A DNA stretch of 64,000 nt from Sinorhizobium meliloti (GCF_035610345.1 NZ_CP141213.1:62001-126000); one strand, 5' to 3'. Shown: positions 17,711-26,837, counted from the first letter of the stretch. Notes: generated by a model from the sequence alone, not told the origin. Numbers and translations are program-made.

Positions 17711-19345
17711 ATGAAAACATTCGCACGCAAGGCGCCGGTCGATCTGCAGGAGCACCTGCACAGGCTGGAGACCCTCGGTCTGCTCACCAGGATACAGGTG
17801 CCGATCGATAAGGATACCGAGTTGCATCCGCTGGCTCGCTGGCAGTTCCAGGGCGGACTTCCGGACGAGCAGCGCCGCGGCTTCCTTTTCACGGATGTGA
17901 AGGGCGCTAAAGGCGAGAAATACGATATCCCGGTCGCAGTCGGCGTTCTGGCGGCCTCGCCCGCGATCTATGCCGCAGGGCTCGGCGTCTCCGAGGATGA
18001 GATCGGCGACGTCTGGGTCAGGGCTATGGAACAACCAATCGACCCGGTGATGGTTGCGGAAGCGCCTTGCCAGGAGGTCGTGATCACCGGCGACGAGCTG
18101 GAGCAGGAAGGCAAGGGACTGGGATCGCTGCCGGTGCCGGTCTCCACGCCCGGCTTTGACAGCGCACCCTATTTCACCGCAACGCTTTGCGTGACCCGCG
18201 ACCCGGAAAACGGCATCCGCAACATGGGCACATACCGAGCGGCGCTGAAGGCAGAAAACCGTCTTGGCGTGCGCATGGCAAGCCGCCTATCCGGCGCGGG
18301 GGGATATCAGCACTGGCTGAAGTACCAGAAGATGGGCAAGTCGATGCCTTGTGCCATCGTCATCGGCTGCGCGCCGGCCGTGCTTTTCACCGGTCCGCAA
18401 AAGCTGCCGATCGACCAGGATGAGCTCGGTGTGGCGGGCGGCCTGATCGGCGAACCGATCCGCATCGTCAAATGCAAGACGATCGATCTCGAAGTGCCCG
18501 CCGATGCGGAGATCGTCATCGAAGGCCTGATCGACCCGGTCCTGCTGGAGCCGGAAGGTCCCTTTGGCGAAAGCCACGGCCATGTCGCGCTCGAGGACTT
18601 CAACATGTCCATGCAGGTGACGGCGATCACCCGGAAGAAAAAGCCGATTCTCGTCTCGATCGTCTCGCAGGTCACGCCGAGCGAATCGAGCGTCCTCAAG
18701 CGTGTCGCCTACGAGCCGCTCTTCCTGAACCACCTGAAGAAGGTGCTGAACGTTAAGGGCATCAAGCGCGTGGTGATGCATGAGCCGCTTACCAACATCC
18801 GCAAGGTAATCTTTCTGGAGTTCGACCGTTCAGCACCGCAATCGGAAGTCTGGCGCGGGCTGCAGGGCGCCGCGACGCTGCAGGCCCAGTGCGGCAAGAT
18901 CGTCATTGCCGTTTCCGACGACATCGACAGCCGCAACGCGGATGCCGTCTTCTGGTCGCTCGCCTACCGCGCCAATATGATCGACGACGTGCATGTCACG
19001 CCCTATCGTTCCGGCGGGCATGGGCCAAAATCCGGTTCCAAAGGCGCCGAAGGGACCTTGTTGATCGACGCGACGCTGAAGGCAGCGATGCCGCCGCTGG
19101 CCTTGCCCGCCGAGCCCTACATGGTCAGGGCGCGGCAGATCTGGGAAGATCTCCAGCTTCCCCGCCTCACCCCGCAGCCGCCATGGCATGGCTACTCCCT
19201 GGGCGACTGGACGGACGTTTGGACGCAATTCGCCGACGATGCCGTCGCCGGCGACTGGCGCAAGACGGGTGAAAATACCCTTGCCCGTCGCAAGGGTGGA
19301 ATGAAACCGGAGACACCCACACGCGATATCGAAAAGAGCGACTGA
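17711..19345 (+). CDS. UbiD-family (prenyl-FMN) decarboxylase
   Basis: A 544-residue UbiD-type decarboxylase. The active-site Glu-Arg-Glu elements are present: the arginine region 'NMGTYRAALKAENRLGVRM' near residue 175, and Glu282/Glu287 in 'EPEGPFGESHGH'. Phosphate- and metal-site features of the prenylated FMN pocket also fit. Such enzymes reversibly decarboxylate alpha,beta-unsaturated or (hetero)aromatic acids using prFMN made by UbiX; a UbiX homologue is encoded at 22.6 kb. The length (about 500 in most relatives, slightly extended here) and the catabolic context argue against the ubiquinone pathway. It diverges from the CoxL-type gene and is followed by a second CoxL-type gene 91 bp downstream. 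Confidence 0.92.
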   Translation: MKTFARKAPVDLQEHLHRLETLGLLTRIQVPIDKDTELHPLARWQFQGGLPDEQRRGFLFTDVKGAKGEKYDIPVAVGVLAASPAIYAAGLGVSEDEIGDVWVRAMEQPIDPVMVAEAPCQEVVITGDELEQEGKGLGSLPVPVSTPGFDSAPYFTATLCVTRDPENGIRNMGTYRAALKAENRLGVRMASRLSGAGGYQHWLKYQKMGKSMPCAIVIGCAPAVLFTGPQKLPIDQDELGVAGGLIGEPIRIVKCKTIDLEVPADAEIVIEGLIDPVLLEPEGPFGESHGHVALEDFNMSMQVTAITRKKKPILVSIVSQVTPSESSVLKRVAYEPLFLNHLKKVLNVKGIKRVVMHEPLTNIRKVIFLEFDRSAPQSEVWRGLQGAATLQAQCGKIVIAVSDDIDSRNADAVFWSLAYRANMIDDVHVTPYRSGGHGPKSGSKGAEGTLLIDATLKAAMPPLALPAEPYMVRARQIWEDLQLPRLTPQPPWHGYSLGDWTDVWTQFADDAVAGDWRKTGENTLARRKGGMKPETPTRDIEKSD

Positions 19346-19436
19346 GAGGCTTTTGGGCGGGCGGGCCCGCAGGTCGGCCACCCCTCGACTTTCATCTTTG
19401 ATCCATACTCGTTCAAGGCGCCTGGGAGGAACGAAG

Positions 19437-21746
19437 CTGAAGATCGGCCAATCACAATTGCGTTTCGAGGATGATGCGCTGATCACTGGCCGCGGCCGCT
19501 ACGTGAACGACCTTCCCGCTGACGGCGAGGCCGCTGCGGTTTTCGTCCGTTCGCAGACGGCTTCGGGTCGAATAGTACTGATCAACATTGCAGCGGCGAC
19601 CGAAATGCCGGACGTGATCGCCGTGATCAAAGGTTCGGATCTGAAGGCCGCAGGCCTGATGCCGATACAGCCGCGCAACAGGCATCCCGGGCCGCACGGT
19701 GGCGAGATGCGGGTGCCGGCCTTCTATCCGCTGGCGATCGACGCCGTTAGGTACGTCGGCGATCCGATCGCCATCGTGGTCGCGGAGACGAGATCGGCCG
19801 CGCTCGCCGCTGCCGAAGCGGTGGTTGTCGAAATCGAGGAGCGGCCGGTGGTGGTCGATGCGCTGGATGCAGTCTCCCCCGATGCGCCGCGTGTCTGGGA
19901 CGAGTTTCCCGACAACCACTGCTTCACCGTCAAGATGGGCGACAAGGCCGGCGTAGATGGCGCAATTGCCTCTGCGCAGACCGTGGTGCGCCAGCGATTG
20001 AGGATTTCCCGTGTTGTTGCGGCTCCAATCGAGACGCGCGGCGCGATTGCATCATACGACGCCGTCCTCGACCGCTATCGGCTCGATCTCGGCACCCAGG
20101 CGCCGCACCGCATTTCCGAGGATGTAGCGTCGGTCCTGGGCGTCTTGCCGGACAAGGTCCGCGTGGTCGCCTCCGATTGCGGCGGCTCATTCGGCATGAA
20201 GAATGCCGGTTATCCCGAGTATCCGGCGCTTCTGTGGGCGGCGAAAAAGACCGGCCGCGTCCTGCGCTGGACCTCGGACCGGCTCGAATCCTTTCAGTCA
20301 GATGCGCATGGTCGCGACATGTGGGCGGATGCCGCCTTGGCGCTGGACGGCGACGGAATGTTCCTGGCGCTCGACGTGCATGTGCGCGCAAATCTGGGTG
20401 CCTATCTCGGTCCGGCGACCCTCCACCCGCCCGTCGCCAATCTTGGTGGACTGGCCGGCGTTTATCGCACCCCGAAAATCTACGCCGAGGTCGACGGCGT
20501 CTTCACCAATACTCAGCAAACCGCCCCTTACCGGGGCGCAGGACGTCCGGAAGCGACCTATATCATCGAGCGGATGATCGACCTAGCCGCCTACGAGATC
20601 GGCTTCGACCGCGCGGAGCTACGCAGGCGTAACCTCGTGTCGAAGGAAGCCATGCCCTATTCGACCGGCTTCATCTTCACCTACGATTCGGGCGACTTTC
20701 CCGGTGTTTTGGCGAAGGCACTTGAATTGGCCGACTGGACCGGGTTCGAGGGCCGCCGCACGGAGGCAAAAGCGCGCGGAAAGTTGCGCGGAATAGGAAT
20801 CGCCAATCCGATCGAAATCGCCGGAGGTCCGATCGCCAAGCCCAATGCGGAATTCGCCCGCCTGGAAGTTTCCCCTGAAGGTAAGGTCCGAATCCATGTG
20901 GGTTCGATGGATAGTGGCCAAGGCCATGGCACCGCATTCCGGCAAATCGTCGCTGATCGCCTGGGCCTTGAGCCGCAAAGGATGGAAATCATCACGGGCG
21001 ACACGCATGAAGTGCCGCGGGGGACCGGGACCTTCGGCTCTCGGACCCTGGCTGCCGCTGGCGGCGCCATCTGGGCGGCTGCCGACATGATGGTCGAGTC
21101 CTTGAAGGACAAAGCCGCCGAGCAGCTGGAGGCGCATAGGGCCGACATCCTCTTCGATAAAGGCGAATACCGCATCACAGGCACCGACCGGACGCTTTCC
21201 TTGGCGGAAGTCATTGCCAGGCAAGCCGCGCCGGTCTCGGCCGAGAACTTTATCAGCAACAAGGGCGCCACTTTCCCGAATGGCTGCCATATCTGCGAAG
21301 TGGAAGTCGACCCCGATACCGGACATATGCAGCTCGTTGCCTATTCGGTGGTCGATGACGTCGGCCGCGTCGTGAATCCCTTGCTCCTAAAGGGACAGAT
21401 TACCGGCGGAGTGGCTCAGGGGCTGGGCCAAGCGTTGATGGAGAACGCCGTCTATGACCCGGATTCAGGTCAACTTCTTTCCGCGACATTCATGGATTAC
21501 GCCATGCCGCGCGCCTGTGACATGCTTGAGATAGAGATCGCCGACTATTCCGTTCCCACCGAGCAGAACGCGCTTGGCGTGAAGGGTGCGGGCGAAGCGG
21601 GAACAGTTGGAGCGCTCTCGGCGGTAATCAGCGCCGTGTCCGACGCGTTGCGCCCTCTCGGTATCCGGCACATGGATATGCCAGCGACGCCTGGTCGGAT
21701 CTGGCGCTGCTTGCAAATGCGGCGTGAAGAGGTGGTTGCGCGATGA
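19437..21746 (+). CDS. Second, lone molybdenum hydroxylase large subunit (CoxL/form II type), probable CTG start
   Basis: A molybdopterin-binding subunit of about 769 residues. It has 'RFEDDALITGRGRYVNDLP' at the N-terminus, 'SDCGGSFGMKNAGYPEYPAL' and the active-site loop 'APYRGAGRPEATY' (residues 363-375, the form II AYRGAGR type). 'GSMDSGQGHGTAFRQ' and catalytic Glu720 in 'GAGEAGTVGALSAVIS' follow. The family N-terminus ('M-K-I-G-Q-S...') aligns with a CTG codon placed just after GGGAGGAACGAAG. No ATG or GTG fits, and a TTG 28 codons upstream (19353) would add non-family residues. No 2Fe-2S or FAD subunit accompanies it, so it must use the set encoded at 12.1-13.4 kb or one elsewhere. Confidence 0.88.
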   Translation: MKIGQSQLRFEDDALITGRGRYVNDLPADGEAAAVFVRSQTASGRIVLINIAAATEMPDVIAVIKGSDLKAAGLMPIQPRNRHPGPHGGEMRVPAFYPLAIDAVRYVGDPIAIVVAETRSAALAAAEAVVVEIEERPVVVDALDAVSPDAPRVWDEFPDNHCFTVKMGDKAGVDGAIASAQTVVRQRLRISRVVAAPIETRGAIASYDAVLDRYRLDLGTQAPHRISEDVASVLGVLPDKVRVVASDCGGSFGMKNAGYPEYPALLWAAKKTGRVLRWTSDRLESFQSDAHGRDMWADAALALDGDGMFLALDVHVRANLGAYLGPATLHPPVANLGGLAGVYRTPKIYAEVDGVFTNTQQTAPYRGAGRPEATYIIERMIDLAAYEIGFDRAELRRRNLVSKEAMPYSTGFIFTYDSGDFPGVLAKALELADWTGFEGRRTEAKARGKLRGIGIANPIEIAGGPIAKPNAEFARLEVSPEGKVRIHVGSMDSGQGHGTAFRQIVADRLGLEPQRMEIITGDTHEVPRGTGTFGSRTLAAAGGAIWAAADMMVESLKDKAAEQLEAHRADILFDKGEYRITGTDRTLSLAEVIARQAAPVSAENFISNKGATFPNGCHICEVEVDPDTGHMQLVAYSVVDDVGRVVNPLLLKGQITGGVAQGLGQALMENAVYDPDSGQLLSATFMDYAMPRACDMLEIEIADYSVPTEQNALGVKGAGEAGTVGALSAVISAVSDALRPLGIRHMDMPATPGRIWRCLQMRREEVVAR

Positions 21747-21804
21747 CTTCGATATTTCGCAGAGAGAGGTCAACCGAAGGAGGTGACGGCATTGCCGTTT
21801 CTTT

Positions 21805-21812
21805 GTATGACA
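21805..21812 (+). promoter_or_regulatory. GTATGACA operator (site 2)
   Basis: The core GTATGACA, in the wider context TTTGTATGACAGT, lies about 48 bp upstream of the GntR/FCD regulator start and 60 bp after the lone CoxL-type gene. A site in front of the regulator's own gene fits autoregulation and is the main reason to assign these sites to this GntR protein. Confidence 0.6.
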
Positions 21813-21860
21813 GTCATCTGATCACATTGTTCGAACACACCGGAGCATCCGAGGAGACAC

Positions 21861-22547
21861 ATGGCCAATCCCCTTGCAGAGCCACTTAATCCGCTTATCC
21901 ATGAACCCGCTCCTTTGCGCAACAAGATCATCAACTCGCTGAGGAGGGCGATTGAAACCGGCGTGTTGGAGCCAGGCACCCGCCTCGTCGAGAAGGATCT
22001 GTGCGAGAAACTGAATGTCAGCCGCACGTCGTTGCGCGAGGCGCTCCGGCAGCTTCAGGCTGAGGGAATCCTTACCGACCTCAACAATCGCGGTTTGACG
22101 GTGGTGACCGTCACGCGCGCCGATGCGGAAAACATCTACCGTATTCGCGGTGTGTTGGAGCCGCTGATCGTCGAGCAGTTCGTGGAAAACGCCCAGGATG
22201 ACGAGCTCAAGGCATTGAAAGCTCACAGTGACGTGCTGAAGAAGGCCTATCTCAGCGGCAACGCCGAGGAGATTGTCGCGACCAAGCGGGAGTTCTACGA
22301 TCGCATTTGCACCGGTGCCCGCAATCCGATCGCCTTCGATCTCCTGAAGAAACTGACGCTTTTGACCTCGCCCCTGCGCCGCAGCTCCGTCGTGCGCAAG
22401 GAGCGCCGGAGCCAGAGCATTGCGGAAATCGAAGCGATCGTCACCGCGATCGTCAACCGCGACAAGGCGGCGGCCAGGACCGCGGCTGAGAAGCACGTCG
22501 CCAATTCGGCGGTCTCCGCCTTCAGCACCGCCTACGACGCGTCATAA
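21861..22547 (+). CDS. GntR-family regulator, FCD subfamily
   Basis: A 228-residue regulator with an N-terminal winged helix-turn-helix. Its recognition region is 'GTRLVEKDLCEKLNVSRTSL' then 'REALRQLQAEGIL' (residues 35-70). A helical FCD effector domain follows, in which 'IYRIRGVLEPLIVEQF' opens the domain and His/Asp residues could hold a metal and an organic acid. FCD regulators generally repress catabolic genes until a carboxylate binds. The gene lies between the lone CoxL-type and UbiX genes, and its promoter carries the GTATGACA motif shared by the island, so it is the best candidate for the pathway regulator. The binding assignment is inference. Confidence 0.9.
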   Translation: MANPLAEPLNPLIHEPAPLRNKIINSLRRAIETGVLEPGTRLVEKDLCEKLNVSRTSLREALRQLQAEGILTDLNNRGLTVVTVTRADAENIYRIRGVLEPLIVEQFVENAQDDELKALKAHSDVLKKAYLSGNAEEIVATKREFYDRICTGARNPIAFDLLKKLTLLTSPLRRSSVVRKERRSQSIAEIEAIVTAIVNRDKAAARTAAEKHVANSAVSAFSTAYDAS

Positions 22548-22562
22548 CCTTGGGATTACCGC

Positions 22563-23147
22563 ATGCGCCGCATCATCATTGCCATCACCGGAGCGTCCGG
22601 CATCATCTATGGCGTGCGAGCGCTGCAACTCCTCCGGGAACTCGACGACGTCGAAACACATGCGGTCATCTCGCCATCGGCCTTGCGCACGGCGGCCGAC
22701 GAAATCGATATGACCGCGAATGAAATAAGGGAGCTGGCAGATGTTCTGCACAATTACCGTGATATCGGCGCGGCGATCTCGTCCGGCTCCTTCCGCACCG
22801 CTGGCATGCTCGTGGCCCCGTGTTCGGTCAGGACATTGAGTGGCATAGCGAATTGCTACAATGAAGAACTGATCGTGCGCGCCGCCGACGTCTGCCTCAA
22901 GGAACGCCGCCGCGTGGTTTTGCTCTTTCGCGAAACGCCTCTGCATGCCGGGCATATTGCGCTGATGGACCAGGCGACCCGCAACGGGGCAATCATCATG
23001 CCGCCGGTGCCCGCCTTCTACTCGAAGCCGAAGACGCTTGATGACATGGTCACGCAGACGGTCGGACGCGCGCTCGACCTCTTCGACATTCACCTGCCGA
23101 TGGTTAAGCGCTGGAAGGAAGGCCCGGACTCTCCAGGCCAGCATTAG
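22563..23147 (+). CDS. UbiX-family flavin prenyltransferase
   Basis: A 194-residue flavin prenyltransferase. It makes prenylated FMN from FMN and dimethylallyl phosphate, the cofactor that UbiD enzymes need. Family motifs are the N-terminal 'IITGASG'-type loop ('AITGASGIIYGVRAL'), 'LVAPCSVRTLSGIANCYNEE', 'IVRAADVCLKERRRVVLLFR' and 'ETPLHAGHIALM'. The length is normal. It starts 15 bp after the GntR gene, so the two are co-transcribed. Its presence 3 kb from the UbiD gene shows that this island supplies its own prFMN. Bases around the ATG give only a weak ribosome binding site (TTGGGATTACCGC), suggesting translation coupled to gntR. Confidence 0.93.
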   Translation: MRRIIIAITGASGIIYGVRALQLLRELDDVETHAVISPSALRTAADEIDMTANEIRELADVLHNYRDIGAAISSGSFRTAGMLVAPCSVRTLSGIANCYNEELIVRAADVCLKERRRVVLLFRETPLHAGHIALMDQATRNGAIIMPPVPAFYSKPKTLDDMVTQTVGRALDLFDIHLPMVKRWKEGPDSPGQH

Positions 23148-23195
23148 TCTGGAGCAAGCCGACTGGAACAACCGTTTCCGTCAGGGCTACACACT

Positions 23196-23699
23196 CTAAA
23201 AAGCTGCAAGCGCCTCGCCGATGGCGGCGAGTGCTTCCACAGTCTTCGGGTTCGGACCTGCGGCATGGAAGTGCCGCAGCACCAAAGCGAGATTGTCAGC
23301 GGCATCGACGGGAGCACCCCCGGCCGCAATCAAGGCCTCGCCTTCCGCTTCGAGCACTGCCATCTCGATCTTTTCGGAACCGAGTTCGATGCCTTTCAAA
23401 CCATTGCGCAGCGCCTCGGTATCATGGTTCGGAGCCGGCTGAGGGCCGCTCTTCAGCCGTCGCCTAACGCTGCGTAACGGCTTGACGACCTCATCGCGCC
23501 AATCTGCCACAACGCCGTCGATGCGAACGAGCTCGGCCTCCGTTAGGGCGACGGAATGCTTCGACAGCCAGGCGGAGAAGAGCAGAACTGGCACATCGAC
23601 CCCGCATTCGTCCTGCAGCGTGAGGCAGGCTTCGCCGACACCTGACGCGGCATAAAAACCTAACGCAAAGTCCCAAAGTCTCTGCCTTTCGGCCGTCAT
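23196..23699 (-). CDS. TIGR02444/DUF2390 family protein
   Basis: A 167-residue protein beginning 'MTAERQRLWDFALGFYAASG' and continuing 'VGEACLTLQDECGVDVPVLL'. This is the hallmark of the TIGR02444 (DUF2390) family of unknown function, which is common in proteobacteria. The frame is open far upstream, but this ATG is preceded by CAGGAGAAACACC and fits the family start, whereas the upstream part is unconserved. It faces the UbiX gene (convergent, 48 bp apart) and diverges from the TctC-type gene. No link to the catabolic pathway is evident; it may simply be a resident gene around which the island is arranged. Confidence 0.8.
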   Translation of the reverse strand: MTAERQRLWDFALGFYAASGVGEACLTLQDECGVDVPVLLFSAWLSKHSVALTEAELVRIDGVVADWRDEVVKPLRSVRRRLKSGPQPAPNHDTEALRNGLKGIELGSEKIEMAVLEAEGEALIAAGGAPVDAADNLALVLRHFHAAGPNPKTVEALAAIGEALAAF

Positions 23700-23848
23700 G
23701 GTGTTTCTCCTGTTAGCCCGGCAGTGAATAGCCACTTGTTTGAAAGAGGCCAAGTTGCACCATCCGGGAATTTTGCTCTCCAAAGATCCGACGCCGCAAG
23801 GGCCCAGAACAAAACACAACCGCCTCGCTGTTGCGCGATATTCTTCTT

Positions 23849-23856
23849 TGTCATAC
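23849..23856 (-). promoter_or_regulatory. GTATGACA operator (site 3)
   Basis: TGTCATAC, the reverse complement of GTATGACA, in the context TTTGTCATACAGTAGTACG. It lies 69 bp upstream of the TctC-type binding-protein gene. The flank is almost the same as at site 5 (TTGTCATACAGTACTACG), so conservation extends beyond the 8-bp core. Confidence 0.6.
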
Positions 23857-23925
23857 AGTAGTACGGTCACAACATGTGATATTAAAGGGACGGTCGCCGG
23901 GAGGCAACCAAGGGAGGTACCATCG

Positions 23926-24969
23926 ATGCAAAAATCCATTCGTTTGCTGACGGTCGCTGTGACCACGGCCTGCGCCAGCATCCTCGGCGCGGTATCGGCT
24001 GAGGCCGACGCAATTTCTGATTTTTATGCTGACAAGACCGTAACAATCCTGATCGGCCATCCCCCGGGTGGCTCTTACGATCTTTACGCGCAGCTCATTG
24101 CTCAGCATTTCGGTAAGCATATTCCCGGCGAGCCGACGGTGATCGTCCAGGGCATGCCGGGCGGCGGGGGCTCGCTCGCGGCCGCGCATTTCTATGCGAA
24201 AGCGCCGCGGGACGGTACGATGGTCGCTCTCCTGCCGGAATCGCTGGCGCAGGACCAAGTCCTCGAGCCGAAGAAGAGCCGCTGGGACGTTTCCGAGATG
24301 CACTTCATCGGCCGCGCGGCGGACGTCACCTCCGTGATGATGGCTCGCAAAGATTCGCCGGTGAAATCGATCGAAGACTCGCTGAAGTCCGAAGCTAACG
24401 TGAGCTGCTCCGGCCGCACGACTTCAAGTGCCCAGACGGGAGCGGTGCTGAAGTCGCTGATCGGCTCGAAGTTCAACATGGTCTGCGGCTATGACAGTGC
24501 AACGGCCAGCGCGCTCGCCGTGTTTCGCGGCGAGGCCGATCTGACGACCACCGTTTGGGCAAACTGGTCGGTAAACTATGCCCAGCAGCTCGCTGCCGGT
24601 GACGTCGTGCCGGTTGTCCAGTTCTCCGAAAAGCGCCTGCCCGAATTGCCGAACACACCGACCGCCATCGAGCTCACGGACGATCCGGCCAAGAAGCAGG
24701 CGATTGAGTTCTTCGGCGCAGGCGGCGATATCGGCCGCGCTCTAATGACGCCGCCGGAAACACCAGAAGACCGCGTCGCCGCCCTTTCTGCCGCCTTTGA
24801 AAAGCTGATGGCAGATCCGCAATTCCTGGCCGACGCTAAGGCCCGATCGATCCCGATCGCGCCCATAACGGGCAAGGAAGTGGACGCGATCGCCAACCGG
24901 ATTATCTCTACACCCGCGGAAGTGGTCGCCACACTGAAGAAAGCAATCAGCGACGGCTTCAACAACTGA
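23926..24969 (+). CDS. Tripartite tricarboxylate transporter substrate-binding protein (TctC family)
   Basis: A 347-residue periplasmic binding protein with a signal peptide ('MQKSIRLLTVAVTTACASIL...ADA'). TctC-family features follow: 'VTILIGHPPGGSYDLYAQLI', 'HIPGEPTVIVQGMPGGGGSL' and 'AAHFYAKAPRDGTMVALLPE'. These proteins bind carboxylates, including citrate and aromatic acids such as terephthalate, and deliver them to TctA/TctB. The ATG is set by AGGGAGG; a longer open frame upstream contains the operator and is not coding. The matching membrane components are encoded as a fusion 2 kb downstream on the opposite strand. It is the clearest sign that the pathway substrate is an organic acid. 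Confidence 0.9.
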   Translation: MQKSIRLLTVAVTTACASILGAVSAEADAISDFYADKTVTILIGHPPGGSYDLYAQLIAQHFGKHIPGEPTVIVQGMPGGGGSLAAAHFYAKAPRDGTMVALLPESLAQDQVLEPKKSRWDVSEMHFIGRAADVTSVMMARKDSPVKSIEDSLKSEANVSCSGRTTSSAQTGAVLKSLIGSKFNMVCGYDSATASALAVFRGEADLTTTVWANWSVNYAQQLAAGDVVPVVQFSEKRLPELPNTPTAIELTDDPAKKQAIEFFGAGGDIGRALMTPPETPEDRVAALSAAFEKLMADPQFLADAKARSIPIAPITGKEVDAIANRIISTPAEVVATLKKAISDGFNN

Positions 24970-24979
24970 CCAACGAAAT

Positions 24980-25008
24980 CGCGCGACGCACAGGCCTCGC
25001 GCGTTTTT
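24980..25008 (+). terminator. Hairpin with T-run after the TctC-type gene
   Basis: A 7-bp stem (CGCGCGA paired with TCGCGCG), a 10-nt loop and five T residues, 10 bp after the TctC-type stop codon. It looks like a factor-independent terminator or attenuator and would set binding protein levels above those of the downstream ThDP enzyme gene. Confidence 0.6.
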
Positions 25009-25045
25009 GCCTTTTTCCGTTTCCAGAACATTAAGGATCCCGACC

Positions 25046-26815
25046 ATGGACCACCAGGGCACGACGCGTTTCGTCCCGGTTGAAACCGGCACGCCTTGTT
25101 ACGGCAGCGACCTGATCGCCGCAGCGATCCGCGAACAGGGGTTTCCCTACATCTGCCTCAATCCAGGCGCGAGCTACCGCCATCTGCATGACAGCCTGGT
25201 CAATTATCTCGGCAACGAGAAGCCGAAGATCATCCTGTGCATGCACGAGGAACATGCGATCGGCATCGCTCAAGGGTGGGCGAAGATCACCGACAGACCG
25301 CTTGTCGCGGCAGTCCACTCAAATGTTGGGCTGATGCATGCCACCATGGGTATTTTCGATGCCTGGTGCGACCGCGTCCCCGTCGTCGTCATCGGTGCCA
25401 CCGGCCCGCTCGATGCCACCAAGCGCCGCCCCTGGATCGAGTGGATCCACTGCACGATCGATCAGGGCGGTCTCGTGCGCGACTTCACGAAGTGGGACGA
25501 CGAGCCGGGCTCTCCGGAAGCCGCGGTGGAATCCATCCGCCGCGCCACGATGCTCGCGACGGCACGCCCCGCCGGCCCGACCTATGTGAATCTTGACGTC
25601 ACCGTGCAGGAGATGGAACTGGTAAAGGTGCCTGCTCTGCATGATATCTCACGTTTCCGCCCACCCGCCGACCCGGAGCCGCCCCGGCGCGACCTGGAGG
25701 AAGCGATCGAGATTCTGGTCAGCGCCAAGCGCCCCGTCATCCTGTGCGGCCGCACCTCACGTAGCGAGGAAGGCTGGGCCGCACGCGTGAAGCTTGCCGA
25801 ACTGATGGGCGCCAAGGTGCTTACCCATGTGAAGCTTGCGACAAGTTTCCCGACCACCCATCCGCTTTTTATCGGCGAAACAGGCTGGAGGCTGTCGAAG
25901 AACCTGCGCAAGCACCTGACCGAGGCCGATGCTGTGCTCTCGCTCGACTGGCTCGACCTCGCGGGCACGATCAATCAGGTCTTCCCCCCCGGCGGACCGA
26001 GTGCACCAATCATCAGCGTTTCGAACGACTACAACATACATCGCGGCTGGAACATGGATTATCAGGGCCTGCCCGCAGTCGACGTAAACATCCCGACCGT
26101 TCCGGAAACGACCGTCGCGCGGCTCCTGGAGGCGCTCGAAGCCCGCATCCCTACACCAAAGACCTACCAGCGGCGCCGTCTCGACGCGGAGCCCTCCAGA
26201 AGCTCCGGTCCGATCAGCCTGATGGACCTCGCCAGGGTGTTCAACAAAGTGACGCGCGACATCGACGTGTGCTTGACCTCGAGACCACTTGGCTGGCCTA
26301 CCAATGCCAATGAGCTCGAACATCCGCACGATTATCTGGGTCACAATGGCGGCGGCGGTGTGGGTTCGGGCCCGAGCATCGGCATCGGCGCGGCTCTCGC
26401 ACTGCGTGACATGAAGTCTCCGCGTGTGCCGATCGCGATCGTCGGCGACGGCGACTTCACCATGGGCAATACGGCACTCTGGACCGCCGCTGCCCAGAGC
26501 ATTCCGCTGCTCTACGTCATCTCCAACAATAATTCCTACTTCAACGACGAGCACCACCAGGCGCAGGTTGCCATTCAGCGTGGCCGCCCGTCGGAAAACG
26601 CCTGGGTGGGCCAACGCCTGCAGGACCCCGCTCCGGACCTCCTGATGCTTGCTAGAGCGCAAGGCATCGACGGCGAAGGCCCGATCACCGATATTGCGGA
26701 CCTCGCGCAGGCCCTTGGGCGCGGCATCAAGAAGGTGAAGGCGGGCAAGCCTTGGGTTGTCGATGTCCGGGTCCCGCCGGAATATTGCCGCGAGCCGATG
26801 GTCGAACTCGCTTAA
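25046..26815 (+). CDS. ThDP-dependent decarboxylase/carboligase (benzoylformate decarboxylase/acetolactate synthase-like)
   Basis: A 589-residue enzyme of the three-domain ThDP family. The N-terminal Pyr domain holds the catalytic glutamate in 'CMHEEHAIGIAQGW' (Glu68/Glu69). The central domain is a Rossmann-like fold ('RPVILCGRTSRSEEG'). The C-terminal PP domain has the ThDP motif GDGD at residues 467-470, closing with NNN at 494-496. It would decarboxylate a 2-oxo acid or join it to an aldehyde in the cytoplasm. The start gives 'MDHQGTTRFVPVE'; an upstream in-frame ATG lacks support. It follows the TctC-type gene and is closed by a strong terminator. The substrate is unknown; the sequence is too divergent to call benzoylformate decarboxylase. 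Confidence 0.87.
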   Translation: MDHQGTTRFVPVETGTPCYGSDLIAAAIREQGFPYICLNPGASYRHLHDSLVNYLGNEKPKIILCMHEEHAIGIAQGWAKITDRPLVAAVHSNVGLMHATMGIFDAWCDRVPVVVIGATGPLDATKRRPWIEWIHCTIDQGGLVRDFTKWDDEPGSPEAAVESIRRATMLATARPAGPTYVNLDVTVQEMELVKVPALHDISRFRPPADPEPPRRDLEEAIEILVSAKRPVILCGRTSRSEEGWAARVKLAELMGAKVLTHVKLATSFPTTHPLFIGETGWRLSKNLRKHLTEADAVLSLDWLDLAGTINQVFPPGGPSAPIISVSNDYNIHRGWNMDYQGLPAVDVNIPTVPETTVARLLEALEARIPTPKTYQRRRLDAEPSRSSGPISLMDLARVFNKVTRDIDVCLTSRPLGWPTNANELEHPHDYLGHNGGGGVGSGPSIGIGAALALRDMKSPRVPIAIVGDGDFTMGNTALWTAAAQSIPLLYVISNNNSYFNDEHHQAQVAIQRGRPSENAWVGQRLQDPAPDLLMLARAQGIDGEGPITDIADLAQALGRGIKKVKAGKPWVVDVRVPPEYCREPMVELA

Positions 26816-26837
26816 GAGCAGTAAATATCTTCCGACG

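Noticed and set aside
17711..23147. Ubiquinone biosynthesis (ubiD and ubiX)
   Set aside because: The pair lies in a regulated catabolic island with molybdenum hydroxylases and transporters; the family is broad and a catabolic decarboxylase fits better.
12054..26815. 2,5-Furandicarboxylate (Hmf) pathway
   Set aside because: UbiD/UbiX and Mo-hydroxylase types match HmfF/G and HmfABC in general, but no CoA ligase or thioesterase pair is present, so the identity is not claimed.
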